Of a stretch of DNA of 64,000 nt, positions 35,069 to 44,437 are shown piece after piece (position 1 is the stretch's first letter; every line of letters begins with the position of its first letter). A program made the translations under genes and the position numbers. Origin of the DNA: Micromonospora globispora (lineage in GTDB: Bacteria; Actinomycetota; Actinomycetes; Mycobacteriales; Micromonosporaceae); the NCBI RefSeq assembly GCF_003857015.1, contig NZ_QGGF01000387.1, forward strand, positions 47,410 through 111,409, given 5' to 3'. Below the pieces are notes generated by a model that made no database searches, was not told the origin of the DNA, and saw only the letters and a program-made list of their open reading frames with translations.

Positions 35069-35983
35069 TCACCTGCGCAGCGATGCGGCGGTGGCGCGCA
35101 GCACCTCATCGAGCGGGGTCGGTTGGATGCCGAACGTCCGGGTGGTGAGTGTTGAGTCGAGGATGAATGGTCTGTAGAACTGGTAACGCGTTGTTCGCAG
35201 CTCCCGGACCAGCGGGGAGAACAGCCCGACCGTCCAGATGACTGGGTACGGAATGGAGGTCAGCTCCGGCGCAGGCGCACCCGCGACCTGGGTGAACCGC
35301 CCAGCCAGCTCACGGATGGTCACCGGCGGGTTCGTCGGAACAGCCCAGGCCCGGCCCCAGGCCCGCTCGTCACTCGCCACGGCGACCAGCGTCTTCGCCA
35401 CGTCGGCAACCGACGTCCAGCTGTGCGGCACGTCCAGCGGTGCCGGCACGTACGCTCGCCTGCCAGCCAGCAGCGGCTTGGCCACCGCAATGCTGAATAG
35501 GGAATTCGCCTCGATGTAGTCACTGGCCCGCACCTCGGTGGCACGGATCCGGCCGGCCTCGTGCCGCCCCAGCGCGTCCCGCCACATGTCCGCCCGCAGC
35601 CGCAGCTTCGGATGGGTCGGCGACAACGGCGTCGACTCATCCATTGGTCCGGTAACCGGGCCGTACCCGTAGAGGTTGTTCGCTGTGGCGAGCACAGCGC
35701 CGCTGCGTTCGGCGGCGGCCAGCAGCGCGGACACCAGTGGGGGCCAATCGGTCAACCAGCGGTGGTACGGCGGGTTGGCGCAGTTGTACACGGCGGCAGC
35801 GGTGTCGGCCAACGCGCTGAGGCGCTCCACGTCGGTTGCGTCCATGGCGACCCGCTCAATAGCCGGGTGCTCGGGGCCCCTCCCCCGGCGGCTCACGATG
35901 CGCACCGCCTCACCCCGCTCGGCAAGCAGCCGCGCGGTAGCCGTTCCCACCGGACCGGCACCGACAATCACGTGCAGGGACAT
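35069..35983 (-). CDS. NAD(P)-dependent epimerase/dehydratase-type (extended SDR) protein
   Basis: A 304-residue Rossmann protein. HVIVGAGPVGTATARLLAER near the N-terminus is the dinucleotide-binding motif (GxGxxG). LATANNLYGYG replaces the usual Tyr-x3-Lys active site: the tyrosine is present but no lysine follows at the normal spacing, as in atypical NAD-binding members. HSWTSVADVAKTLVAV is the conserved mid-domain motif. It is monocistronic, with no informative neighbours. Could act on a sugar or serve as a regulatory NAD(P)-binding protein. Confidence 0.8.
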   Translation of the reverse strand: MSLHVIVGAGPVGTATARLLAERGEAVRIVSRRGRGPEHPAIERVAMDATDVERLSALADTAAAVYNCANPPYHRWLTDWPPLVSALLAAAERSGAVLATANNLYGYGPVTGPMDESTPLSPTHPKLRLRADMWRDALGRHEAGRIRATEVRASDYIEANSLFSIAVAKPLLAGRRAYVPAPLDVPHSWTSVADVAKTLVAVASDERAWGRAWAVPTNPPVTIRELAGRFTQVAGAPAPELTSIPYPVIWTVGLFSPLVRELRTTRYQFYRPFILDSTLTTRTFGIQPTPLDEVLRATAASLRR

Positions 35984-36085
35984 CCACTCCGCTCCTCCAG
36001 CGAGCGCCCCGGACGACCACCCGGGCCCCGGGTTCTCTCTGAGACGATAACGGCCGCAGACCCGTGGCGTAGCCTGCTAACCGGG

Positions 36086-36555
36086 TCAGGTCCGGTCCTC
36101 CCGCTTCGGGTCGATCAACACCTTGACGTGCTCGCTCCGGCCCGAATCGAGTTCCTCGAGAATGTCCTTCAGCGATGACAGGCCGAAGGTGCCGCTGTGC
36201 AGTGACGCCACGTCGATTCGACCCGCGGCAATCGCCTGCATGGCGCCGACGAAGTCCTCGTGGTTGTAGGCCAGTGACCCGATCACCGTCAGTTCGCGGC
36301 TCTGCCAATCGCCGTAGCTGACGCTCGAGTTCTCCAGCGGATAGCCGAGCAACGCGAGCGTCGCGCCCCGGCGCACCAGCTCCGCCGACGGCTGGAACAG
36401 CGATGGAACCCGATGCACTCGTAGACCACGTCGGCACCCAGCCCTCGCGTGAGCTCGTCCAGCACGCTCCGGAGCTCGGCGGGCTCGACCACATGGGTGA
36501 ATCCGAGCCTGGCGGCCACCGCACGACGGGCCGGCGAGGGCTCAGAGATGATCAT
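36086..36555 (-). pseudogene. Zinc-type alcohol dehydrogenase, frameshifted C-terminal fragment
   Basis: Minus strand from 36555 gives the NAD-domain segment RAVAARLGFTHVV then GLGADVVYECIGFH. Near 36410 the frame shifts by one base, and the protein continues SAELVRRGATLALLGYPLEN to the stop at 36086. The N-terminal catalytic half with zinc ligands is missing and is replaced by the promoter region of the TetR gene. Remnant. Confidence 0.65.
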
Positions 36556-36586
36556 CGACCCAGCTCTGGCGGGGCAACCTCAATGA

Positions 36587-36637
36587 TTGACCGACGGTCG
36601 GTCGAGAGGTATGGTTGCAAGTGACCGACGGTCGGTC
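36587..36637 (+). promoter_or_regulatory. Promoter with tandem TetR operators
   Basis: TTGACC (36587-36592), a 17-base spacer and TATGGT (36610-36615) form a good promoter for the TetR gene at 36675. GACCGAC-G-GTCGGTC, a perfect 7+1+7 palindrome, occurs twice at 36589-36603 and 36623-36637, 34 bases apart. The first overlaps the -35 and spacer; the second lies just downstream of -10. This is the arrangement expected for autorepression. Confidence 0.75.
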
Positions 36638-36674
36638 GATCGCCCGTACCGGACGACTTGGAGGTAGGGGACGC

Positions 36675-37298
36675 ATGACGAGAGTCGTCAAGAAGCCTGA
36701 GGTACGTAGGGCTGACATCGTCGAAGCCGCCCGCGACCTGTTCGGGGCCAATGGCTTTGAAGGCACCACGATGCACGACCTTATGCGGGAGCTAAATGTC
36801 GCCAAGGGCACCATCTACCACTATTTCAAGTCCAAAGAAGAGTTGCTCGAAGCCGTCATCAACAACATCGCCGATGAGTCGATCAAGCGCATGGAGTTCA
36901 TCGTCGATGAGACCACCGGTGACGCGCTCACCAAGATCCGTGCACTGGTTTCGGCGGGGCGCGTCGCCGATAACAACCAGGACCTGATGCAGCAGCTTCA
37001 CCGTTCCACGAACGCTGGGATGCATGCTCGGCTGCTGGCCGTCGTCCTACAGCAGCAGGCGGCGCTGTACGCCAAGCTGTTTCAGCAGGGCCACGACGAA
37101 GGGCTGTTCCAGTTGGCGGCACCGCCGCTGGAAACGGCGGAGTTCATTCTTACCTCGATTCAGTTCCTGACCGACGAGGGCATATTTCCCTGGACTGGTG
37201 AGACCCTGCTCAGAAGGGCCCAGGCATTCCCTTCCCTCGTCGAGAAGCAGCTGGGTGCCAGGCCCGGATCCTTCGATTTCCTCTTCCCCCGAATGTGA
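36675..37298 (+). CDS. TetR/AcrR-family regulator (autoregulated)
   Basis: A 207-residue regulator starting MTRVVKKPEVRRADIVEAA. The helix-turn-helix reads TTMHDLMRELNVAKGTIYHY, typical of TetR, followed by YFKSKEELLEAVI. The ATG at 36675 has GGGG and GGAGG upstream; the frame's earlier start at 36615 is inside the operators. It is divergent from the truncated alcohol dehydrogenase, which may have been its original target. CPBP-related sequence lies downstream. Confidence 0.92.
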   Translation: MTRVVKKPEVRRADIVEAARDLFGANGFEGTTMHDLMRELNVAKGTIYHYFKSKEELLEAVINNIADESIKRMEFIVDETTGDALTKIRALVSAGRVADNNQDLMQQLHRSTNAGMHARLLAVVLQQQAALYAKLFQQGHDEGLFQLAAPPLETAEFILTSIQFLTDEGIFPWTGETLLRRAQAFPSLVEKQLGARPGSFDFLFPRM

Positions 37299-37489
37299 GG
37301 TGCAAGTTCGTCAATGCTTACCGGACACAAGTACCAGCCGTTCCGCTTGTTCCTTGCGATATATCTCGTGACCTGGGGATCCTGATTCGCCGCTGCGCAT
37401 CTCAGCTATCAACCGGGAGCAGGGAGCGGGTATTTCGCACTGCTGCTTCCCGGCCTGGTCGCGCCATTCGCAACCGCGACGTGAATGAT

Positions 37490-37783
37490 ACTGTCTCCAA
37501 CTCACCGGACCTCAAGAAGACCTTCCGTAAACGCCTGTTCAATTTTCGCCTGATCCGGCCGTCCTCGCTGATCCCCATCGTGGTCATCATGCCTGTCGTC
37601 GTAGTGGTCGCAACGCTGCTTTCCCTGCCGTTCGAACAATCGATTGACCGGCTGAAGTTCGCGGATGGCTTCTCGTTCTCGGTTGGAGTGGCCCCCAACC
37701 CGGAGGCGACCCTGAGGTTTCCCGGAGCTAACCCTGCAAGCCATGACGATTTCTACGCAGTAGAGAAAGGATGCGGGTCATGA
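37490..37783 (+). pseudogene. CPBP-family membrane protease fragment
   Basis: The plus frame reads LIPIVVIMPVVVVVATLLSL then KFADGFSFSVGVAPN. This parallels LLPASLLVATALSIPF...LRNGFSFASGLIP of the intact gene downstream, so it is the middle of a second diverged CPBP gene. No catalytic motifs remain. It ends where the intact copy begins. Confidence 0.5.
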
Positions 37784-38664
37784 CCTACACGGCACAACCC
37801 ACCCGGCCTGATAAGACGCGTCGCGCGCCGGAGCTAAAGAACGTCAGCCGCTACCGCCACCCCCTCGCCTTCTACGTCCTCGCCACCGCCATCCCGTGGG
37901 CGCTGTGGTTCACCGCCGCCTGGCTGTCGCACCAGCCCGATCCCAGCCAGGTCACCCTCGCCGTCATGGCCGGCCTCAGCCTGGCCGGTCTCGCCGCCCC
38001 GGTCGTCGTGGCGATCTGGTTCATCCGCAAGGACGGGCTCACCCGCGACGTCCTCACTCGCCTGGTCGCGCCGCGCGGCACCCGCGCCTGGGTCTGGTTG
38101 GCGGCCGTCGCCCTGCTCCCCGCTTCCCTGCTCGTCGCCACCGCGCTCTCCATCCCATTCGGCTACGACGCCTCGCAGTTCGAGCTCCGCAACGGATTCT
38201 CGTTCGCGTCGGGCCTGATTCCGGCGTGGATCACGCTCACCCTGGCCCCCGTCCTGGAGGAGGTTGCCTGGCACACCTACGGGACGGATGCGCTCGTGTC
38301 CCGGATGAAAGTCCTGTGGGCGTCGCTGGTGTTCGGTGTCGTCTGGGTGCTGTGGCATGTGCCGCTCGGTTTCATCAAGGGCTACTACCAGGCGGAGGTC
38401 GTCGAGGAGGGCCTGATCCACACCCTCAACCTCGCAGCCTCGCTGATTCCGTTCGTCATCCTGATGAACTGGCTCTACTACCGCTCCGGCCGCAGCGTCC
38501 TCGTCGCGATCGTCTTCCACCTCGCCGCCAACTTCGGCAACGAACTCTTCCTCACGCACCCGGACACCAAGGTGATCCAGACCGTCCTGCTGCTGGTGCT
38601 GTCCGTCGTCGTGGTCTGGCGCGATCGGGAGCTGTTCCTGACACCTCCCGGACGCCGCGCGTGA
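37780..38664 (+). CDS. CPBP-family intramembrane metalloprotease
   Basis: A 294-residue membrane protein with about eight helices. Family motifs are LEEVAWHTY (motif 1, glutamate pair), VVWVLWHVPLGF (motif 2 histidine) and VFHLAANFGNE (motif 3 histidine and asparagine). Motif 1 has W where many members have R. ATG at 37780 has AGAAAGG nine bases upstream, while the ATG at 37771 touches it, so I choose the former. Such proteins act in prenyl-protein processing or bacteriocin immunity; the role here is unknown. Confidence 0.82.
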   Translation: MTYTAQPTRPDKTRRAPELKNVSRYRHPLAFYVLATAIPWALWFTAAWLSHQPDPSQVTLAVMAGLSLAGLAAPVVVAIWFIRKDGLTRDVLTRLVAPRGTRAWVWLAAVALLPASLLVATALSIPFGYDASQFELRNGFSFASGLIPAWITLTLAPVLEEVAWHTYGTDALVSRMKVLWASLVFGVVWVLWHVPLGFIKGYYQAEVVEEGLIHTLNLAASLIPFVILMNWLYYRSGRSVLVAIVFHLAANFGNELFLTHPDTKVIQTVLLLVLSVVVVWRDRELFLTPPGRRA

Positions 38665-39205
38665 CCCCCGGGCCGCCAGGTCCTCGGCCGCCCTCAGCTA
38701 ACCTCGGTCTTTCGCTAACTGTTGATCAAGGCCGTTGAGATGGCTGGTTGTTCCTTTGGCTGGTTGTTCCGGGTCGTGGGTATGCCGGTGGCCTGGCGCG
38801 GTGGCCGGGTTCCTCCGGGTGCTCGTGGTGGCGGGATGTGGGTTCAGGTGGTGGGTCGGGGTAACGCGGTCAGGCGGCCGGACGCGGCGGCGAGAACGGC
38901 GGCCCAGGCCCAGTGTTCGACGATGCGTAGGTGGGTACGGCGGGCGGAGCGTGTGATCCGGACTGGTACGTGGAGCAGCGGTAACGCAGCTTCGGGGGCG
39001 AGTGGCAGATCTCCGTCGTCGACGGTGTCACCCTGGGGCACCGGGGCCGGCCGGCGAGGCCGGCCTACCAGCCCTTCGGTGACGGCGAGAAGTGGGAGGC
39101 AGCAGCTGACGAGGACGCCGACGAGCTGATCCGGCGATCGGCGGCGCGATAGGGCTACCCCTAATCGAAACCGGGCCCCTGATGGAAGCGCGGCAGTCAG
39201 GTTGC
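38665..39205. other. Stretch with no recognised gene
   Basis: A minus-strand open frame (39314-38844) covers much of it, but its composition looks non-coding and no family is suggested. No RNA gene or repeat was recognised. Confidence 0.4.
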
Positions 39206-39545
39206 CACCGCCCGGCAGAACGGGTACGCCGCATACGTCGGCGAGGGTGCCAACCGGTGGCCGTGCACACGCTCGACGCGGCCCGCCTCTACCGGCTCGC
39301 CCTCGAGAAAGCACCGGCCGGTTCGCGCCTGCACGCAGTCGACGACGAAGGAGTCCCCTTCAAGCAAATCGCCACTGCCGTCGGCCGCAACCTCGGCATC
39401 CCGGTCCGAAGCATCAGCCCCGACGAGGCGGGCGACTGCTTCGGCTTCCTCGGGTCATTCGCGCAGATGGACAATCCGGCGTCGTCGGCGATCACCCGCG
39501 AACTACTCGGCTGGACCCCCGCCCACCCCGGCCGCGCACGCACAC
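39206..39545 (+). pseudogene. Extended-SDR (3-beta-hydroxysteroid dehydrogenase-like) C-terminal fragment
   Basis: Plus frame: VHTLDAARLYRLALEKAPAG, then FKQIATAVGRNLGIPVRSIS and SSAITRELLGWTPAHPG. This is the C-terminal third of a common NAD-dependent epimerase type. The preceding codons (AYVGEGANRW) are in another frame, and the normal DLDxGHYF ending is replaced. Remnant. Confidence 0.6.
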
Positions 39546-39993
39546 CGTTGCCCTCTCAGCTGCCCGTGTAGTGTCGGTCGGCTACCGGCGAGGGCGACAG
39601 GACATGAGAGGGCCGCAGCGCGGGCCGATCGTCATCGGGCGTCTTTTCGGCGAGACGGGCGTGGCGATCAGCGCTCGGCTTCCGGCCAGACTGAGCTGGT
39701 CGCCCCGATGTTCGACGGGATACCGCCGGGGAAGAAGGTTTCCAGGGCGTTGAGAGCCTGCTTCCCGGAGTACTACCAGTGTTCGGCCATGTCCGTCGCC
39801 AGCGTCGCTCCCCCCGCTCGGCGCCAAGTCAAGCCTGCCCCCGGTATGCGCCGAGGGTGAGCCATCCGCCGGTCGGGGGCTAATGACGGCGCCGGTGACG
39901 AATAGGGTCGCCTCGATGAGGGCGGCAAGGCACGGAGGAAACGACGTTCTGCAAGTGGAGGTGGCGCAGCTACGACGGCGATGCTGCAGGAGC
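39546..39993. other. Stretch with no recognised gene
   Basis: It lies downstream of mhpB and of the SDR fragment, which converge on it. Only short low-quality frames are present. No clear hairpin terminator was seen for mhpB. Confidence 0.4.
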
Positions 39994-40926
39994 TCACCGG
40001 GCAGTCATGAGGCCGAACCCGGCAATGAACTCGGGGATTGGACGGTAGAAGCTCGTCTCGACCCGGTACGGACCGGCGGCACGCAGGGCGCTGAATGCGG
40101 CCAGCCACGTGCGTACCTCATGCGCACTGTTGCCGGCGTCTGCCGCCATCTGGTCCGGGGTGAAGGCGTCGATCTGCTCGAGGTCCGCGGTGGCGCAGTT
40201 CGTCATGAACGACCGGTCCCATGCAGGATTGAGGTCTCGGATGTCGGCCTCGCCGGTGGCGAACTGCCTGGCTGTTTCGATGACCCGCTGCTGGCGCGCG
40301 TCCCGGGCGGCGGCGGTGGGGTGCCTGCCGTTCAGCAACATCGCCTTCTGCTGGTCGGTGGCGGTTGCCCACTGCGGGACGGGCGGGTCGTGCGAGAGAC
40401 CACCGGAGCCGATCACCAGGACACGCTCGTCGAGCGTGGCGAGGTACTCGCCGACCGCTGTGCCCATCTGCCGGATTCTGCGCATCGAGGTGAAGGGCTT
40501 CGCGACGCCGTTGACGAAGATCGGAACCACCGGTTTCGCGGCGATGTGGCCGAACAGGATCTCCAGGGGTTGCACGGCACCGTGGTCGATCTCCATCCGG
40601 CGTGAGATCGCCATGTCTATGTCGCGGTCGAGTACTGCCTGGGACAGAGCTTCCGCAACCGGGATCGGGACGTCCAGCGGGCCGGACTGCGTGCCGTAGT
40701 CACCAACCGCCACTGCCTCGTAGCCCAGGCAGAACGGCGGCATCAGCTCGTAGAAGAAGCCGTTGTAGTGGTCCGGCGCGAAGGAGACGATGAGGGTCGG
40801 GTCGTAATCCTTCACGAAGCCGCGCGCGCTATTGAAGGCGTCGTCGACGGCGGCTCGGACGTCGGCTGGCGGGTCGCTGAACTCCAGCAGCGGGCTATGC
40901 GACATGCAGACCAGTGCCACTGACAT
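39994..40926 (-). CDS. mhpB: 2,3-dihydroxyphenylpropionate 1,2-dioxygenase (class III extradiol, LigB fold)
   Basis: A 310-residue ring-cleavage enzyme. It shows the LigB-family start VALVCMSHSPLLEF with an Fe-binding histidine, SFAPDHYNGFFYELMPPFC with the second, MEIDHGAVQPLEILFG in the middle and VIGSGGLSHDPP. Overall length and sequence pattern match MhpB, which cleaves 3-(2,3-dihydroxyphenyl)propionate. Its ATG lies 32 bases inside the end of mhpA, so translation is coupled. It is unrelated to the VOC-type extradiol enzymes elsewhere in the window. Last gene of the mhpC-A-B operon. Confidence 0.93.
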   Translation of the reverse strand: MSVALVCMSHSPLLEFSDPPADVRAAVDDAFNSARGFVKDYDPTLIVSFAPDHYNGFFYELMPPFCLGYEAVAVGDYGTQSGPLDVPIPVAEALSQAVLDRDIDMAISRRMEIDHGAVQPLEILFGHIAAKPVVPIFVNGVAKPFTSMRRIRQMGTAVGEYLATLDERVLVIGSGGLSHDPPVPQWATATDQQKAMLLNGRHPTAAARDARQQRVIETARQFATGEADIRDLNPAWDRSFMTNCATADLEQIDAFTPDQMAADAGNSAHEVRTWLAAFSALRAAGPYRVETSFYRPIPEFIAGFGLMTAR

Positions 40927-42616
40927 TCTCTGCTCCCTTCTCTTTGGCGGACATCGCGATCAGGACGGCCCGGAGGGTGGCCGGGATCTCCTGGCCGAGG
41001 CATGCTGCCGCGACGAACCGGTCGGGGCGGAGGAAGACGGCACCGATCGGGCGGTTGTCGAACCACTGCTTCAACCGCCCGTGGGCGTCACCCACGACGG
41101 TCACCGGCACCGGCGAGGCGGCATACTCCTTTTCCGCCCACTCCCGCTGGGTCTCCGGGACGAACGCCACCAGGTGGATGCGGTGCCTCTGCACCTGCTC
41201 AAGGTCGGCCTGCGAGAGATGCCGGGCGGGGCTGTTGCCGTAGGCGGCCAGCGTCCACCAGTTGCCGATCACGTCGTCGAGGAGGACGTCGCGTTCTCCG
41301 GCGATGTTGACGCGAGGCTGAATGAACTGCACCCCCACCGGTGATTTCTTAGCCGGGGCGTCGACCATCGGCAGGTACCGCTGGGCGATCTCGAGTGCCG
41401 CGGAGCCGGGGGTGCGGAGGCTGTGGTCGACGACGACGCCCCGGGCGTAGCGGGGCATCGGCTTGAACCGAAGCTCGGTGAACCAGCTCTTGATCGAGGG
41501 AACCAGGTTGAGGGCGTTCGCGACGAGGTCGCGGATCCGGCCTTGCACCGGGCCGCACTTCATGATGGTGCCGGCCGTCATGTTGATGTCGATCATCGCC
41601 TTGGCGTGCTCGCGACGCTCCACGTCGTACGTGTCGAGAAGCGCGTCGCTGCACAGTCCGGCCAGCACCGATGTGAGCTTCCAGGCGAGGTTCGTAGCGT
41701 CACGGATGCCGGAGTTCCAGCCCTGGCCGAGCCAGACCGGCATCAGGTGCGCGGCATCGCCGGCGATCATCACACGGCCGTTGCGGAAGCTGCTCGCGAT
41801 GCGGCCGTGGTGGGTGTACACCCGCTGGCCGATGACGTCGAGCGCGCGCGGGTCGGGCACGTGGTCGGCGAGAATCCGGTACAGGAAGGCTCGGTCTTCG
41901 ACGAGCTCGGCCGACTCGTGGTCGAACAGCATGAACTCCCAGCGGCGGATCGCGTGCGGTAGCCCGATCGAGACGTAGGGTCGGCGCGGATCCGCTCCGA
42001 GGTAGACGTTCGGGGTGCCGAGCGGGTCGTTGTTGACGTCGATCACCAGCCAGCGGGTGGAGGGCGACAGGCCCTCGAACTCCATGCCCATCCACTCGCG
42101 GGTGAAGGAACGGCCGCCCTCGGCGCCGACGAGATACCTGGCGCGGATCTGTCGCACGCGCTCCTCGCCCTGCACCTTCACCTCGACGAGCACGTGGTCG
42201 CCGAGGTCGGTGATGCCGACCAGCTCGTGCCCAAAGTGCATGTCCACGTGCTCGAACCGGTCGAGGCCCGCGTGCAGCTCCCGGTCGACAAGTGGTTGCA
42301 CGAAGCCGTGCTTGCGCGGCCAACCGAACTCGTCGGTGCGCGGATTGTTCTCGACGAGCACCTGTCCCTTGCCGTTGACCAGGCGGGCGATGTGCTGCGG
42401 CACGGTGTGTTGGGCAACCTGGTCGACGAGGCCCATGACCTGGATCGTGCGATACGACTCGTCGTCGAGACCCACGCCTCGGGGGTAGTCGATGAGCTCC
42501 GTGCGCGCCTCGATGAGCGTTGCCCGCTGGCCGTACACACCTAGCAGGTTCGCCAGGGTGAGGCCGACCGGTCCGGCTCCGACGACGAGGACGTCAGTGT
42601 CTACCGCGGTGGTCAT
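40895..42616 (-). CDS. mhpA: 3-(3-hydroxyphenyl)propionate / 3-hydroxycinnamate hydroxylase (FAD monooxygenase)
   Basis: A 573-residue single-component flavin hydroxylase. FAD-binding GxGxxG is in VLVVGAGPVGLTLANLLG. The second FAD motif is VMIAGDAAHLMPVWLGQGWN, and DG-type residues occur at YLVGAEGGRS. Length and the thioredoxin-like C-terminal region match MhpA, which uses NAD(P)H and O2 to make the 2,3-diol. It lies between mhpC and mhpB on the minus strand, 25 bases after the hydrolase stop. 3-Hydroxyphenylpropionate is the best guess for substrate, though related alkylphenolic acids are possible. Confidence 0.92.
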   Translation of the reverse strand: MTTAVDTDVLVVGAGPVGLTLANLLGVYGQRATLIEARTELIDYPRGVGLDDESYRTIQVMGLVDQVAQHTVPQHIARLVNGKGQVLVENNPRTDEFGWPRKHGFVQPLVDRELHAGLDRFEHVDMHFGHELVGITDLGDHVLVEVKVQGEERVRQIRARYLVGAEGGRSFTREWMGMEFEGLSPSTRWLVIDVNNDPLGTPNVYLGADPRRPYVSIGLPHAIRRWEFMLFDHESAELVEDRAFLYRILADHVPDPRALDVIGQRVYTHHGRIASSFRNGRVMIAGDAAHLMPVWLGQGWNSGIRDATNLAWKLTSVLAGLCSDALLDTYDVERREHAKAMIDINMTAGTIMKCGPVQGRIRDLVANALNLVPSIKSWFTELRFKPMPRYARGVVVDHSLRTPGSAALEIAQRYLPMVDAPAKKSPVGVQFIQPRVNIAGERDVLLDDVIGNWWTLAAYGNSPARHLSQADLEQVQRHRIHLVAFVPETQREWAEKEYAASPVPVTVVGDAHGRLKQWFDNRPIGAVFLRPDRFVAAACLGQEIPATLRAVLIAMSAKEKGAENVSGTGLHVA

Positions 42617-42641
42617 GATCGTGCTCCTTCGCAGAGACCGC

Positions 42642-43505
42642 TCAGCGGCCGAGCAGGAAGTCCAGGTGGATGCGGTTGAACTCCGCTGTCTGCTCGTACT
42701 GAGGCCAGTGACCGGCGTTCTCGATGACCGCGAGGCGCCCGTTGGGGATCAGGTCGGCGATGCGGCGGCCCTCGTCGACCGGGCCGGAGGGGTCCTTGGT
42801 CGTCCAGATGACCAGCGCCTCTGCCTTGATCGCCCGCAGGTCGTCGTCGCTGAGCATGTTGCGCTTGCGGGTCTCGAGGTCTTGCAGCGCCATGTTCATC
42901 TGGCAGGCCATCTTCCAGTCGGGCTGCTGGAAGATCTGCTGCCGCGTCTTGATCAGGTCGTCGGTCACCATCGCCGGATCGGCCATCAGCCATTCGAGTC
43001 GGGCCTTTACCCGCTCCCAGCTCGGGTCGTTCGCGGCCTCGGTGGACAGGGTGAGAAGACGCTCCATCACCTTCGGGTTGGCCATGGTGCCGCCCATCGT
43101 GTTGAGCGCGATCCGCTCCACCTTCTCGGGGTACAGCTGGGCGAACCTGGCGGTGACCCAACCACCCAGCGACTCTCCGGAGATGTAGGCCGTCGGCGCA
43201 CCCAGGGTTTCCATCACCTGGCGGATCTGATCGATGTAGTGCTCGATCTCGAGCGGGTGTTCCGGCTTGGCGGAGTAGCCGTGGCCGATGAAGTCGATGG
43301 CGTAGGTGTTGAAGTGCTGGCCGTGGGCCTGGAGGTTGCGGACGTAGGCCTCGGCGTGGCCGGTGATGCCGTGCAGCAGGAGCAGCAGCGGCTTTGAGTC
43401 GTCTCCGGTGTGCAGGTAACGGGTGCGATAGGGACCGGCCTGGAGGAATCCCTGGCTGAACTTCACCTGGTTGAGGTCGGACCACACGCTGGTGAACTCG
43501 GCCAT
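42642..43505 (-). CDS. mhpC: 2-hydroxy-6-oxonona-2,4-dienedioate hydrolase-type alpha/beta hydrolase
   Basis: A 287-residue meta-cleavage-product hydrolase. LLLLLHGITGHAEAY is the oxyanion region, the nucleophile serine is in ISGESLGGWVTA, the acid is in WTTKDPSGPVDEG and the histidine is in ENAGHWPQYE. ATG at 43505 has AGGGGG upstream. First gene of the minus-strand operon. An operator-like element at 43546-43564 lies about 40 bases upstream, matching one in front of the MFS gene. Expected reaction: cleavage of the MhpB ring-fission product to a dienoate plus succinate. Confidence 0.87.
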   Translation of the reverse strand: MAEFTSVWSDLNQVKFSQGFLQAGPYRTRYLHTGDDSKPLLLLLHGITGHAEAYVRNLQAHGQHFNTYAIDFIGHGYSAKPEHPLEIEHYIDQIRQVMETLGAPTAYISGESLGGWVTARFAQLYPEKVERIALNTMGGTMANPKVMERLLTLSTEAANDPSWERVKARLEWLMADPAMVTDDLIKTRQQIFQQPDWKMACQMNMALQDLETRKRNMLSDDDLRAIKAEALVIWTTKDPSGPVDEGRRIADLIPNGRLAVIENAGHWPQYEQTAEFNRIHLDFLLGR

Positions 43506-43545
43506 CCCAGCCCCCTGTCTCATCTATCGCTCTAGTCAATGCGTT

Positions 43546-43564
43546 ATTTACACAACCATTGTGG
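43546..43564. promoter_or_regulatory. Operator-like motif upstream of mhpC
   Basis: TTTACACAACCATTGTGG contains the inverted repeat CACAA-CCA-TTGTG (43551-43563). Nearly the same sequence, TTTACAC-GCCG-TTGTGCGG, occurs at 44438-44456 in front of the MFS gene. Both are preceded or followed by TGCG(T/G)TATTTACACA. The IclR protein encoded between them is the likely binder. Confidence 0.55.
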
Positions 43565-43629
43565 CCCTGGACACGCCGGTCTTGTCAAGGGAAGGCCGCG
43601 CCTTTCTCGCCGGGTGCGCGGCTCAGCGT

Positions 43630-44328
43630 TCAGACGAGCGCCGCGTCGAGGCTGCGGACGACCTCAAGCAGGACGGGAATCGCACGCTCGGCGACATCCC
43701 GGCGATTGGTGATGATGTTGACGCACGAACCGGGGGTCCCCTCGACGCGCCTCAGCGGGGCCGCGACTCCGTAGGCCCCCGGCTCCACCTCGCCATGGGT
43801 CATCGCATAGCCGCGACCGCGGGCCAGGCTGACTGACTCCGGCTCCCCGAGGGTCGCCGGACGCCCGGCAAGGAGAGCGACTCCTGCGGCTCCACGTTCG
43901 ATGGGATGGCGACTCCCGGTCCGGAACGTCAGGTGGTACGACGTGGTGGGCGGCTCGACGACGAGGACCGCCACCGCCTCGTCGCCCTCCTCGACTAACA
44001 GCGCGACCGTGGCCTCGGCCTCGCGGGAAAGTCGCCGCAGAAGCGGCTCGGCAAGGTCACGGAGACCCCGCTGTACTCCCTGAGCGAGGGCGGTGAGCCC
44101 GCTACCGGCACGAAACCGTCCGTCGGCCGACCGGGCGATGAGCCGGAACTCGGCCAGAGTCGCCAGGAGCCGGTAGGCGATCGTTCGGTGCACACCCAGT
44201 TCGGCGGAGACATCCTGCACGGTCACGCCGTGGGTGCTCGTCGCGACGTACTCCAGCGCGCGGAGGCCACGCGCCAGCGTCTGCGAACCGATGATCTTCG
44301 GCTCCGGCGGTTGGGTCTGACTAGTCAT
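43630..44328 (-). CDS. IclR-family regulator of the mhp genes
   Basis: A 232-residue regulator starting MTSQTQPPEPK. The recognition helix region is VTVQDVSAELGVHRTIAYRL. The effector domain is shorter than average and ends SCVNIITNRRDVAERAIPV. The open frame upstream to 44409 is not supported by homology. It reads toward the hydrolase operon and is divergent from the MFS transporter; the duplicated motif at 43546 and 44438 flanks it, consistent with control of both. mhpR regulators are IclR proteins, which agrees with this position. Confidence 0.9.
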   Translation of the reverse strand: MTSQTQPPEPKIIGSQTLARGLRALEYVATSTHGVTVQDVSAELGVHRTIAYRLLATLAEFRLIARSADGRFRAGSGLTALAQGVQRGLRDLAEPLLRRLSREAEATVALLVEEGDEAVAVLVVEPPTTSYHLTFRTGSRHPIERGAAGVALLAGRPATLGEPESVSLARGRGYAMTHGEVEPGAYGVAAPLRRVEGTPGSCVNIITNRRDVAERAIPVLLEVVRSLDAALV

Positions 44329-44437
44329 GCCCCGCACCTTAACGGCGGCACCGGTCGCTGACGTGCGACCGATGGCTGCAAATTCCCACGTCACCCCCCT
44401 TGACACCACCTCGTGATGCCGGTCACCCTATCCGAAG

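Noticed and set aside
36589..36637. Short CRISPR-like repeat pair
   Set aside because: Only two copies of a 15-bp palindrome, placed around a promoter; a TetR operator explains them. No CRISPR array or cas gene was seen in the window.
38844..39314. 156-codon minus-strand frame
   Set aside because: No family resemblance and it overlaps an SDR fragment with better coding character on the other strand.
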